Below are positions 42,886-55,245 of a DNA stretch of 63,898 nt, piece after piece (position 1 is the first letter of the stretch; each line of letters begins with the position of its first letter). The notes below the pieces were generated by a model. That model saw only the letters and a list, made by a program, of their open reading frames with translations. It did no database searches and had not been told where the DNA came from. Made by a program: the position numbers and the translations under genes. Origin of the DNA: Nemertoderma westbladi (lineage: Eukaryota; Xenacoelomorpha; Nemertodermatida; Nemertodermatidae); contig JAUCBJ010000753.1 of assembly GCA_032718475.1 (NCBI GenBank), positions 1-63,898 on the forward strand. Direction: 5' to 3'.

Positions 42886-44713
42886 AAATTTTAGTAAATT
42901 TTTTTTACCGGATTCTGGATCAAAATTTAATGGTCATTATTTAGTTCTTGAATTATAGCCGACAATGCCCATCCACATTCATGTGGGTTAGTAACATGCA
43001 CACACTGATTGGTGGGTCCTATTTCCTCCCATCTATCACAGAGCCAGCCACCACATGTTGACGTCAACACACAGCGGCAGTCTAACATCAAATTTAAATT
43101 TGTTAATAGAAACTGTTGGAAACCTAATTTTCCTTCCAATGACAATTCCCCCAAATGGGAGGAATCCTGGCCATGGCATGGGTGTGGCACTGTGGCAGCC
43201 CAAAAGGGAGGAATCCTAGCCATGGTATGGGTGGAGTGGGTAAAATGTTAGGACCATGCTAGAAACTCATCAATAAGATGTTCCTTTATTGCTTCTACAG
43301 AATACAGATCTGATACTGAAATCTTTAAACTTGAGAAGACTCCCGACTCCCTTGAATTATCAGTAAAGATAACAAAACATCTCATCTCGCCTCCACTAAA
43401 TAACCCATAACGAATATACAATCGTATATTGGCTCCTCCAGTATTCTTTTAGCTCCAGCTACTTAAACTGTTTTAGAGTACCCTTAGTAGCAGCTATATT
43501 TATCCAACATAGTTGATGGCCTTGTGACATGTTGCAAACAGACTCTTTCCTTCAGGAGAGATTCCATATCTGTTGAGTTATCCTGTAATTCAGCTAGTGT
43601 GATTACTTCAATCTGCGCCATCTAAAAATATTTATGTTAAAATATATAATCTATATACAGGAATGCTGTTTACGAATGAAGTTGAATGATGTTTTACTGT
43701 TTAGTAAAATCATTGGATTTCAAAATTATACAGTAAAATTAATTAATGAAATTAATAAGGGGATTTATGTATAAGCAGTTATTATATTAATAATTTGCTG
43801 AAGACAGTTCGGCAATAAATGGGCAAATAAGACATGAAGGAGTGGTACCTGGTAGTGCGATGGAGGCAGTGTGGTGGCATGTACATTATAAAGCTATAAA
43901 GCTGCTTAGTTATAGTCTGGTTATAAAGCATGGAATGGGGTCGGTGTTTCGTATATATAAGATTGTGAAACCCATGAGACGGTTGATATGTTTTTATTTG
44001 ACAACTTCATTATAATATTTGTGTTCAAATATTTGTCTAAAAAAGTAACCGGGCGGTTAAATATGAAATGGTGATATCAACTGTAATAAGAAAAAAATAA
44101 AACATGAGCTGTAATAATCTGTGCTAGCAATTACAGTTGGATCAAATTAATAAATAAGAAAAAAATAGGCCCTATCTATACATATTATATAAGAAAATAT
44201 GAAAAATTAATTTAATCAATAAAATTAATAATTGTATTAATATCCATTTTCAATTAATATATTTAAATAATATTCCTTGTAAACATCTTCATCCTCGTAT
44301 TTTTCATGAAACTTTACTAGAACAAGCTTTCTTAGGCAGGTGATACTCACAGCATCTTCCCATTGGATATATCCTAGTAACTCACCTAATACTGCCACCT
44401 GATTGGTTAATCTAGAATTACCTTCCACTATAAAAGCAGGAACAATTGAGAAATTTGTAACTTTTTTATAAGTTTTTAAGTTGTCTCTTAATTTTGCTTT
44501 CTGTAATTTTTGTGCAGCTACTGCACACTCATAATTTTACTAAATTTATAAACCAGCTATATTTAACCAAAACAGTTCTTTTAAGAGCTAACGTTCTGCA
44601 TTGCAATACCAATATTTTACTTAAAATTATAGATTTATCATACCTTTGTAAACAACTATTACTCAATCGTATTGGTCAAACACGAACTATTGCTCAATCG
44701 GTGTACTAAGTAA
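42886..44713. other. Right-arm-specific region before the transposase-like gene
   Basis: No confident gene. Two short minus-strand frames look somewhat protein-like: 43484-43621 (MAQIEVITLAELQDNS..., 45 residues) and 43248-43427 (YIRYGLFSGGEMRCFVIF..., about 59 residues), and one at 44237-44428. They could be exons of an unknown gene, but nothing links them. Confidence 0.3.
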
Positions 44714-47069
44714 TACGGAAGAAGCCAGTCATAAATTATCGTACACGAGACATAAAGTAAAATTAATTAAAGAACTATCCACAGAGTCCCTAGCAATTCT
44801 ATTGGGCCATTCTGATATATTAATTAAGCCAGAGGATGTCAAGGATGAGACAGTCTGTTTTCATCATGAAAAATACTTCCTGGATAAGTTTTCTTCCTTT
44901 CAAAAAAACTGTTGTGATCCATTTCAAACTCATAAACAGCTTGTTAAGAAAGACCTGTGAGAAATTGATCTAGACCTTTCTGTGTACCTTAATTCTGCAT
45001 TTCCTCAACGAAATTTTAAACCTGGCGAAAAGTTATGTACAAACTGCAGGAAAGGAGTCAATGACAAGCAGAAAACGGATATTATTTGTGAGGATAGTCA
45101 TAGCTCACTCTCATCTGCTGATTCTGAAACGGAGTACTTAGAAGCTCGAGACAATCTCAATCTAACAGTTACATATCTTGGGATTAGTCCAATTAAATCC
45201 CATAGTGCTTCTGGACCACGAGAATTGTATGGGAAATGCAAAGCAGCTGAGATTGATGATGCAGTTAGATCAAAACTACATAAGGCAATAAATTTAGAAC
45301 ACACAATGCCTTGCAGTCTTCCTCTACGATGGAACCAGTTTCTGAAAATTGTTCAGATTGTAGTAGACTTGTAACAGGATTAAAAGTTCAAGTTTCACTA
45401 GCAAATACTACAAAGAAAAAAATTAAACTTCTTACACTTGCTTCTCAGAGTTGGACAATACAGAAAGTGGTGTGTGAATTTCAAGTGACAAATTGGACTG
45501 CTAAGCAAGCTCGAAAATTACGCAATGACCACGGGTTACTTCCAAATGTAGAAAAGAAACAAGGATCCAGAACAATTAGTAAGGAAACTGTAGACATAGT
45601 CTCATCTTTTTACCAAGATGATGAATTTTCAAGGCAGTGCCCAGGAAAAAAAAATTTTAATCAGTTTACTCAGATGATTTAAAAAAACCATATCCAAAAA
45701 AGGCTTATTTTAACAAATCTGAGTGAGCTGTATATCGAATTTAAGAAGAGACACCAACTGTGTAAACTTGGTTTCTCCAAATTTTACGAACTACGACCAA
45801 AGTGGTGTATTACAGTTTCAGATTACGGAGCACACAGTACCTGTGTTTGCCTGTAGCTCCCTTCCCTTGTTTCTGCGCTTGAGCATGTATTTTCTGATAA
45901 TGACATTGAATTGGATTCAGAAATTAAATATAGACAATGGACCTCTAACTCTGAACTTGTTGTCAAGCTAAGCACTGTTGATGAGTATATTGATTTTGCT
46001 TCTAAGCTAATTTATAATGTTTTGCCACATTCATTCATATCTAAAATGCAATCAGAAAGGCTTTCAAAGTTAAAAGAAGAACTATCATCCTCAGACTGCA
46101 AAATCCTCTTAGACTTCGCTGAGAATTACAGTTTTGTTTGTCAAGATGCTGTTCAAGGGTATCACTGGGACAACATACAGGCAACTGTTCATCCTTATGT
46201 TGTTTACCTTAAAGATACAAGTTCAACAAAATTGGTGTCCTACAGTTACTGTGTAATTGGTGATGAGAGAGATCATGGAGTAGGCACTGTACATACATTT
46301 CTAAGCACATTAATGCGCCATATAAAGAATCAGTTTCCCCAAATTCAAGGTACAGTTCATTACTTTTCTGATGGTTCTTCGCAACAGTATAAGAATTGTA
46401 AAAACTTTACAAACCTTTGTATGCATGCACCATGCAGACTTTGCTGTAGAAGCTGAGTGGAATTTTTTTGCCACATCCCATGGGAAAAGTACTTGTGATG
46501 GCATAGGAGGAACCACCAAAAGGTTGGTTGCCATGTCAAATGTCAAAAATGTCCACTACTTTTATATTTCTAAAGAAGAAGTTGCACAACATACTTCTAA
46601 AATAACTTCAAGACTTACTGATGCAGCAACAGTATCTGGCCCATGGAGTCATCATAAATTTGTTCCTATTGCAGGAGATTCGAATCATCTAAAAATGTTT
46701 AGAATCTCTGCTGATTCTGACTTCACCATCGTGTCACCTACATCATATTTGTCACCATTTTCAGCTGAGGTAGATATAGGAACAGGAAAGTGGGTTTCAG
46801 TAATATATGATAAGGCCTGGTACTTAGGAATTGTAGAAGATCATTCTGATGAATATAATGATATATATGTCACATTCATGTACCAAGCACAACAATCCTC
46901 TAAACTAAACTGGAAATGCCTGCACAGAAGGATGAGTGTTGGGTTCCAAAATATGATAAAAGGTATTGATGCACCCCTCCTAACTAGCATTAGTGGTAGA
47001 ATATACCAATTTCCAAGCAATGAAGTGGAATGTATTGAAAAAATGGCTTCTCTCAAAAATCGTATTTAA
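44714..47069 (+). pseudogene. DDE-like transposon-derived protein (FSDG..QYKN family), broken
   Basis: A single protein read across at least four frames. N-terminal: a CFHHEKYFLDKFSSFQKNCCDPF Cys/His segment (about 44850) and LCTNCRK (45035), a likely zinc-binding region. Middle: LASQSWTIQKVVCEF (45440) and PGKKNF (45640). C-terminal: LDFAENYSF (46110), HYFSDGSSQQYKN (46360) and AEWNFFATSHGKSTCDG (46450), which read like the D, D and E positions of an RNase H-fold DDE enzyme. I recall this layout from many invertebrate genomes as an unnamed transposon-like family. Frameshifts near 45330, 45690, 45910 and 46430 inactivate it. No termini identified. Confidence 0.65.
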
Positions 47070-47188
47070 ATGAGCTTAAATGGAAGCTATATATCCAACT
47101 AGAGTACCTAATGGTCACATTAGGAACACATACAGAACCAAGTGCTTCACCTGACCCTTGCTCTCAATCAACCTATCAAACTCTTCAG

Positions 47189-48720
47189 CTAATGAGCAAC
47201 TTTGAGCTGAAGAGATATGCGCTTTAAGATAGCCTTGATACCAGCTACGACAGTTGTTGTCCCACGCAAGAAGGGTCTTATGCTAGGTAAAGCCTGTATC
47301 ATTCTCTGCTGCATCTGTAACTTCTTCTCTATCTGCCCACAAACTTTCAACATTGCGTTATCTAATTTCTCACAGCAATGACTGTTGCAAAGGAGATGCT
47401 TAGGTTTATATTCAGTTCCAAACTTTTCAGAAACAATATCTTGGACCAATAGATTCTTCACCACTGAGTCTGTCATAAAACTATCAGTCTTCATCCATAA
47501 ATCTACAGCTTTCATATCAGATGCATCATCCATAGAGACAGCTGCTGCCATTTTTTCATAGGATTCTATGATCAGTCTAGCGATATTCTGGCGATCTTCA
47601 TATGCAAAAAATATTGAACGTAATTGGAACAGTTGAATTGTTTGTTTTGATTCCTTGGTAGACAAATTGATTAGGACTACCAGCGATTCACCATCTATTC
47701 AACTTCTTGAAGTCGAGTTGAAGTGGCATGTAGCAACATTGTCATTAGATTTATTGAGAAAAGCCAAACCAGCATCCCGCTCTTCTGTAGCAGCTTGACG
47801 TTGCTTGTAGTTATTAATAACTTTTGTAGATGGAAGGACCCATCTATAATCTCTATATTCATTCCTCAGCTCTGTGGGGAGATTTTGCACTAGCAACTCT
47901 TCTTCTCTTGGTAAATGGGTCTAAATGATGGTCAGTGGCATTCGACTGACTTTGCTGGTATTCTTCTGGTGACAGGTAATAGTTATGATTGTAGAGCATG
48001 TTGCACGTTTTTTGAACTGCAACTCGAGATAGTTCAGCAGATCTGTTGCAGCTGAAACTGATGCACATGCTGATTTAATGTTGTCATTACAATCCCGAAA
48101 GAGTTATCTTCTCATCAACTCTAGAGAATCCTGAGCGCGAATGATGTTGAGATAAGCGGAGAGCATCTCTAGATGTTCCTGGAATTTCATCACCCCCTGT
48201 CAATTCTTCTCAAATCATCAATTTGTTGTCGTGCTGCTACTATCTCATTCAGCTTTTGTCTTTCATACTCCTCATCGATTTCCTTATCATTGATATACCC
48301 AACGCTAACACGCTTAGCCGACCTCGGATTATAGTAAAATATTTTCTCTGGATTATCAAACTCATCTGGGCTAGAAGAATTTTTTAAACAATCAAACAGT
48401 TGATTGTTGTCTCCATGGAATCTCCAGGTTCTCAAACGTTCTCTCTGTGATTTCCCAGCTAAAGCTGATTTCACTTTCCCCTTTGACATTACCTCATTCG
48501 AGTAGCTCTTCAAGCCATTACGAATATGTTTCTTGATTGTGTTCATAAGAGAAACATGTTCATGTCCAAAGGCCTTCGACCAAATTTCTATCAGTGATGA
48601 TACATAACAATTTATAGTAGTGGTTCTGTGTGGATGTTCATTGCTTGGGGTGCCTCCAGGAGATTCCTCATATATATCAATTATTACCTCATTAAACCAT
48701 GGTAGCTTCTGTCCCAGATT
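47189..48720 (-). pseudogene. Second transposon-like family (FAYEDR..MTDS..LLCNSH), broken
   Basis: Read on the minus strand from about 48720: a GGTPSNEHPHRTTTINCYVS segment, KSALAGKSQRERLRTWRFHG, then LPSTKVINNYKQRQAATEERDAG (47840), FFAYEDRQNIARLI (47600), DSFMTDSVVKNL (47485) and KPKHLLCNSHCCEKLD (47385). I recall this order from unnamed invertebrate transposon-like proteins where the MTDS and LCN.H motifs are conserved. Four frames are needed, so it is inactive. It lies tail to tail with the FSDG-family gene (120 bp apart), so the two could have belonged to one element or inserted separately. Confidence 0.5.
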
Positions 48721-51059
48721 TCAATTTCTTTCTTTCATCTTCTGAAACATCTTTCAATTTATGCATTATAATTATCAATGTCTACAAATTCATAGTTATA
48801 AAATGTTTAACATTAGTATAGGCCTAAGTGAATTAGTTAAAGACCAATCTATGTATTTTTACAGAGTACATGAGTATGTAAGAACACGTAAATCACTAGA
48901 CCTACCACTACCAGTAATGTAATTTGATGCGGTAGGATAGAAGACTTTTTGGGGGCTGCCAACATAACTTAAATTTATTAATAATGTAATTTTTGTTGTT
49001 TTTACTCAAGATATATCCTATAGAAGACATTCTTGGTATGTTCACTGAATTTTAAAACTATGACCCGAAATAAGGTACATACAGCCTACACCTACATAAA
49101 ATCAGAATAGTTATTAATTCTTACAATAATTCTTACTAGATAGAAACCTGTGTATTAATCGGAATATCCAGAAGATTTAAATAATGAAATAAAATTGAGT
49201 AATATAATATATAATAATGAAATATCTAAAACTCTTTCAAATAATTCTGATACACATGTTAAAAACAATTAATGAAATCCGACTAATATAATATAATCGT
49301 CATGTGGCAATAAAAAGGCTCTATCTCAAATTTTTAAATTTAAACAAAATGTTCCAGAACATCGTGTATTTATTAAATAGAATAAATGGCTTTCAGCGAA
49401 CAATACTTCTTTCAATCTTTGAACGCCTATATCTCAGCTGTTTCTCGCGATTTCATAAAAGACACTTTTTTTAAAACGCCTATAAAAAAAATTTAAAGGC
49501 AAAATCGAAAATTCCGGCTTCATGGGGTCAACCAATTTGAGTTGAACTAGTTGTGTTTCAAATTTCAAGCAATATGACAAAGATTTGTAGAAAAATCTGG
49601 GGGGGGTCCGCGTCATCAGAAAATGACACTTTATTACGGTTCATGGTCATGATCTAAGAGACAAATGTCGTGCTGCATTTGTGGGGCTAATTCTAAGGGC
49701 CTAACCCTAATGTATGAGGCGATGGGAATTGCATGTTTAATGCAATACTTATTTCTTATCCTACGATAGCACGATGTCCAAATGATATGATGATAAGCGT
49801 AAAAACATTTCTTCTTTCAAAAAAAGAGAAATTTTCACCTAAATATTGTTCATCTGATTATGAACCACGTACTTATGACTAATTTGTCAATCAGTTGACA
49901 AATCAATATGTTTTTGGCAATTCGATTGTACTGGAAGCCCTTGGCATATTCTCTATCGATGATTATTTGTAGTTCTTACTTCAGAATCGATTTCTGGTCG
50001 AATTCATTTTCAGCATGTAGGCATGTCTGATACACCTGAGGTTTTACCTGAGAATTTATCTGAGCACTGCGTAGTGATGTCAAATATGTAGCAGCCAATC
50101 ACAGCCGATTTTCAAAATTGGCTTCCCAGGCTTACTTAAATCCGCAATTTTGATCATTTCCACATGTTTTTACAAAAAAACAAAAACAAACCCCGCCTCA
50201 CGATTCAGGGCACTTTGTTACCCCTTATTCAATTTTTTTCTAGCCCAACAATTTTTTTGCGCACCAACCCTATTATGTAAATCTAAATGTCGAAATGGCT
50301 TTGATATTGTTTTTATGTAGTTAAAGAAAAATATTAGACTGTGGTGTAAGAAAAATATTCATCCATAGCATGTACTGGTGGTACAACCCACTAAATTTAT
50401 ATTTCAGATTTCAGTGTATTCAGATTTCAGTGCATGTTGCAACACCTTCGAGTCCTTGTCTAGAGGGAAAAGGTCGAAGCATCATCGAAGCACAGGTGGA
50501 GGAGATGGGCATAAAGGCGTTCTGAATCATTTATCTGAAACCCGGTTTTTTAGTTCAGCATAATATGTAGAATGGAAACGCATTGCTAAGGTGTTATTTA
50601 TAAACAGAAGCAAAAACGAGCTGAATTCAATGATTTCGATGATCCTCTGCAATACAAACTTCGAGGGAATATAAACATAACTTTTCTAGTTTTAATTTTA
50701 TTTTATTTGATTTTGTTTTTTTTATTTTTTTTTTATTTTGAAATTTGTTTTAATTGATTTTATTTACTTATTTTATTTTATTGAATTTCTTTAAATCTCA
50801 ATAAAAACATAATTTTTTGGGAATGTCACGGGTTGAGGCACAAAACTAACACTAACCAAAAATAATAAACCAAGTATACACGTCTCCTCTCCATAGCCAG
50901 TACAAATAACTGTACAAAGCCGTTAATTAATAAAAATAATAACCAAAATAATAAACAATCTGAGACAAGTTTAGATGACATATCGAATCTGTAGTGCTGT
51001 TTATTGTAATTATTTAGTTTCATTAAAAAAAAATTTCATTTTTAGCAGGATTTTGTTAT
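48721..51059. other. Gene-free AT-rich stretch
   Basis: No gene supported. Contains a T-rich run at about 50685-50790 and scattered short frames without recognisable motifs. Confidence 0.5.
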
Positions 51060-51955
51060 AACCTTATTACTAATGATCGATATCCTAAAACCTTACATGA
51101 ATGGTGATGAACGAATTACAAGGGCATAATGTCTACCCTTGGAAGACATCAATATGGTTGCCCAAGCTTGGACAGTGGTTGGATGTTATATCGGGAGAAG
51201 CGAAGGTTAATGGGGATTACACCATCCTTCCCACATTCGGTAAAGAACATCCTCTATACTACGAACTCCTCTCGATGATACTATTATAAACTATAAAAAT
51301 GGGTGGAAATTCATAGTGTGGAATTATGCCTCCACGCTCACAATATCATGTGGGGCGTGCCATAAAAACTGTGTAACCAGTGTTATATTATGTGGAACAT
51401 GTTATTCTTGGTTCCATAGTAAATGCAAAATTAATAATAAATAATTAATTAATAACTTAATTTGGAACATTTAGATACTTTAGATAAAATACCACAAGAT
51501 TATTTGTGCAGCAAGTGCACTAATGAGCCAGGTGGAGAATTTAATTATTTTAAAGCACTACATAGATTACGCATCACCGTAGCTCAAGGAAACGAGTGCC
51601 TTAAAGAGGCAACCATATTATAAACTATACTTCAGAGAACTGAATCAATCCAAAAATTAGAAATACCTGAGGTTCGACTAGTTAATAATATTATTGACTA
51701 TGTCAACAACCATGCTATGGATTTATTAATAAAAAACAATTGAGAAAAGCCAATGGCAATTGTTTTTTTCACTCACTTCCAAAGGCAATTAATGGAACCG
51801 AAAACGTAAGTTTTGAAATTCGAGCACGCACTTATATAGAAATGATTATCAACAAGCCGTTCTATATTAAAAATTATTCAACACTAAACAAGGTTTCGGA
51901 GCCAAACTATTCAACACTAAACAAGGTTTCGGAGCCAGATAGTGCATTAAAATAA
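51060..51955 (+). pseudogene. PHD finger plus OTU-like N-terminal fragment
   Basis: Around 51341-51520 a frame reads CGACHKNC...CGTCYSWFHSKC...DYLCSKC, matching the C4HC3 spacing of a PHD finger. At 51740-51860 another reads RKANGNCFFHSLPKAINGTE, the Asp/Cys start of an OTU-type protease with Asn in place of the first Asp. A short direct repeat (NYSTLNKVSEP twice) precedes the stop. The histidine half of an OTU domain may lie across the repeat at 52803 (TPNHFVLIL). Stops separate the pieces. The OTU sequence is unlike that of the Helentron-like gene. Confidence 0.5.
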
Positions 51956-52035
51956 ATTCATAAAAATCTTTGCTGGATCTATCGGCAAGAGAATGAAATT
52001 GGGATTTTTATCCCAGAACAAAACCTAATAGTCAG

Positions 52036-52750
52036 GGTGCAAATTGAATTTAGTTTTGATTGAGTGCTGCTTCAAATGTCATGTGAATCTGAAATTTTAT
52101 GACTTTCCTAAAAATCCATTGTCTTCCTAATACAGTAAACGGTTTTGAAAAATATTGAGAAGTTTTCGAGTTATAGCACCATTTTTTAACCCTACTTTTG
52201 GCACTTTTTTGAGACGTTTTTTTGAAAATTACATTTCATGAAATATGAATTGTACAGTAACATCTCTATTTTTGATTTACACCGATTTTTTGGTATTTCC
52301 AATTAGATAGAATTCATATAAATTTATTTCGAAATTTAAATCGTGTTTTTTTCGGCGGGTGCCAAATTTTAGTGTCAACACCAAAATATGAAATACATTG
52401 ATTTTGTAAATTTCTCGCGTTTTAGACGTTTATGAATTGATTTCTGATCAATGTTCTGAATTCAATGGAATAAATAATTATCTAACAAGACATCTCAAAC
52501 TCATATTTTATGGAAGTGGGTGCAAACTTCCATAAAAAAGCCATCAAATATATCAATTGATTGTGTCGTGTCACTTTGTTTCGTGCGTTATATGGGTTTG
52601 TGAGGGTTCTGAATTCAATGGGATAAGTAAAAATTGCATAAGAGTTTTCGAACTTGTATTTTATGTATTTACTCAGTAAATAAGTGACTATGAATAAATG
52701 AATACTGTATGATAAAAACTCCATTCGAACTAAAGTACATGATTTGCACC
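52036..52750 (-). mobile_element. piggyBac-like non-autonomous element fragment, right arm
   Basis: Matches the interior and right part of 60483-62025 in reverse (AAATTTTATGACTTTTCC near 52090, the GAATTCAATGG units near 52458 and 52610). The CCCTATTA terminus is missing. AGGGTGCAAAT (52037) and its reverse complement (52742-52752) bound the segment. The left arm keeps only the part up to 8842. Confidence 0.6.
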
Positions 52751-52799
52751 CTAACTACAGTACACAGATACAGAATTAGACAACACTTCTCAAATTATT

Positions 52800-53640
52800 G
52801 TTATGTTCAGTGGGGGCGACATTTCAGTTAAAACCTGGACACCCAACCATTTTGTCCTCATTCTAAAGAAAACTATAATTTCCCAAAGTCCCGAACATAC
52901 CAGCGATATTCTTTATTGCCCCCTCCAGTTGATGTTGCTGAGGATATCAACGCCGTGGCTGATGGTATAAATATTAATGGAGATAATGAGAAAGATATTA
53001 CAGAAACTTTACATAACTCCTCAGGAAATTAACTGTAGCTTTCCTAAATTGCCAGTTGCTGGTAAGGTTTATGACCATAGATTTCGTAATAGATAAATTG
53101 AATGACCCATCGAGTGTTATATATGATACAGGTCCACATGGCAACAAGAACAATGTTTATTTTGTAGTAAACAATACACCCAATCACGGAAAATCAAAAT
53201 CCTACTATGCAGATGATTGTGGGGTTTGGGATTCCCGTAGTATACTGTAAACCAATTGTTTTTTCGGCAAGAGAAATTAGGCGTACAAATTCTTGAGAGC
53301 GTTTACTATAAACACGGGAAATATTGCTATTCTATTAGGAAAGGTAAAAATTTCACATTCGATGAAATTAACCCTCAACCTGAAACTAGCGATGTAATTT
53401 CAATGAATAGATATTACACAAACTTAAAAGCTGATAGCAAGTTTAAGAAACGTATCACTTTTTATACAAACCATTAAACTACTCATACTAGACTCGAATA
53501 TGATGAAAAGGCCTTAACCAAGTTATACCTTGTCGAATATTGTATACAACAGTAAGCTATCCAGTGTGCCACATGGGAATAGTTCCATACATTCAAATTT
53601 AAAACCTTTCTACCGTACTGATCCTTCCATTTTGGAAAAG
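52800..53640 (+). pseudogene. Transposon-type protein fragment, possibly MULE-associated (right copy)
   Basis: Frames with KTWTPNHFVLIL (52840), YYADDCGVWDSR (53210), TFDEINPQPETSDVISMNRYY (53360) and PHGN..YRTDPSILEKIK (53570-53640). The DDCGVWDS plus VEY...PHGN layout resembles the N-terminal part of MULE-containing invertebrate transposon proteins, recalled from memory. Stops break it in several places. Confidence 0.4.
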
Positions 53641-54209
53641 ATAAAATGATTTCGATTATAGTGATGACACTGAAACCAGTATAATTGCGGAGATCAGGCC
53701 GCAGTACCAAGGAATCGAACTTACATATGGGTGGAAGGTCCAAGCAGTCACCAGATCCTGATCTAATATGTGGATGTGGAAGAAAGTACCTGATGGTACT
53801 GATTGGCTCGCCAGATATGTAAGTGACGTATTTAAAGACATTTCATTTCGTTGTTCTGTGGTGACTTGAAATTATCACTAGAATTAGACCTAGAATTACT
53901 ATTTAAACAGTTAGTAGGGAAAAGAACTGCATCAGGTGGAGTGAGCGGATTCACTCAAGTTCTGATTCTCTACAATTGCCCTCTTCATCACCATGGCATT
54001 TCGAACAGAAACAGATGTAGATAGATTCAACTCCAATTGTATTTGGTCTTCATTGATCAAACTTCGTGAAGCAACTAGATCCTTTATTAATTATCCATTA
54101 TTCGTTATTACCCACTATGCCTGTCGGTAAATATAATACCTTGAGCATAGTGATAAAAAGTACCACTTTTTTCCCAAGCTATCAGTAATAAATTAATATA
54201 TTATTTTAT

Positions 54210-54530
54210 TTCAGATATTATGGAATGATTTTCGATTCTACACTGGACAAGGTACATCATGAACAATTTATAACTGGTGTCCAAGGGAATGGTTTATTGA
54301 TAGAAACCATAAGGTGATAATTGTGAACTGCAACAATCACAGTCTCAACTTAGATGGAGTTCACACTGCGAGTCATGAAACAATAGCAGTAACGTTATTT
54401 GCCGTCATTGAGGCCATTTATACATTATTTTCATGGTTTACAATTCTTTGGTAAAAACTAAAGGAAAGGACATCCTTAACCGTTTCAAGTGTGAGAGTGA
54501 GACTAATTTCATAATTTCATTGAATTAATA
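54210..54530 (+). pseudogene. hAT-like (ZMYM1/DUF4371 type) transposase fragment (right copy)
   Basis: The frame reads RYYGMIFDSTLDKVHHEQ (54215-54268), the conserved YYxIIxDSTPDxSHxEQ block, and after a shift NCNNHSLNLDGVHTASHE (54325-54385). Between them the usual 200 or so residues are missing, so it is internally deleted. Confidence 0.65.
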
Positions 54531-54569
54531 TTTCGTGAGGATAATGTAGACTGGATCGCAACCCATTTT

Positions 54570-54921
54570 TTGGGCAAAGATAAGGGCGAAACACAGGGGT
54601 GGTTGTCTGTCAAATAAGCAATGGGTAGAGATCTCTTTGCATTATTTGGACGATCCTGGTTTTTTTCAGCTAGGTGTTGGTGAGGATATGGGTATGAACC
54701 ATTCTATGGTTTGTAGAACGTTTCATTCCACTATTGCCAAAATAGTGGAAAAGAAACATCATTGGAAAAAGTTAGGTATAACTACAATTCATAGAATAAG
54801 GAATCAGCTGGGATGGGTTTCAGCAAATATGAAATATTGCCAGATGGTTCGTGAGGTGAACAAAGTGAAATTATTAGCATTTGTTAATAATTTGAAAGGT
54901 GAGTTACAACCTTTTAGTTAG
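54570..54921 (+). pseudogene. Chimeric fragment: Harbinger-like then Tc1-like HTH
   Basis: An open frame reads GGCLSNKQWVEISLHYL...FFQLGVGEDMGMNHSMVCRTFHSTI, resembling the Harbinger (HARBI1) N-terminal helix-turn-helix. From about 54762 it continues KLGITTIHRIRNQLGW...YCQMVREVNKVKLLAF, which is instead typical of the second DNA-binding helix region of Tc1/IS630-type transposases. It is either two fragments fused in frame or a family I do not know. No catalytic domain follows. Confidence 0.45.
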
Positions 54922-55245
54922 GGAATACTGAATAATGTGAATACTAATACTATAAGTACTGTATAAAATGTGTTATAATATATATAATTAATAAAGTCTA
55001 ATTAAAAAGACTAATAGAATTAATAAGACTTACAGTTGGCCTACAGCACAGTGTACTACAGTACTGAGTACTGTCAGACTGATGCTGGTTCAGTGTTGAC
55101 TGTTTTATGTTATGTTTGTTATATTAACTAGCTGACTGGAGGCCCCCCAAACATGTTGATCCCCACATTTATACAGTAGGCATAAATTTAATAATGAGGA
55201 TTCCTTAGTATTAATGGCTAAATTTTAGTTTTATGAACTACTGCT
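54922..55245. other. Gene-free spacer
   Basis: AT-rich, no gene or repeat recognised. Confidence 0.5.

Larger units (their letters stand above)
52470..54712 (-). repeat. Giant inverted repeat, right block A
   Basis: Reverse complement of 6569-8842. The outer end (54712) falls inside an open frame that continues to 54921, so the boundary is not a transposon terminus. Confidence 0.9.

Noticed and set aside
43009-43251. 80-codon plus-strand ORF
   Set aside because: No motif, overlapping antisense frames of similar length, and no conservation evidence.
6569-54712. Simple assembly hairpin artefact
   Set aside because: Arms differ by substitutions, a 119-bp duplication, a LINE, an LTR element with its own target duplication and a 9.6-kb segment. 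A hairpin artefact would give near-identical arms. Not fully excluded without reads.
6569-54712. Polinton/Maverick or giant virus-like element
   Set aside because: No type-B DNA polymerase, retrovirus-like integrase, packaging ATPase or capsid motif was found in any frame; the helicase is linked to an HUH Rep.
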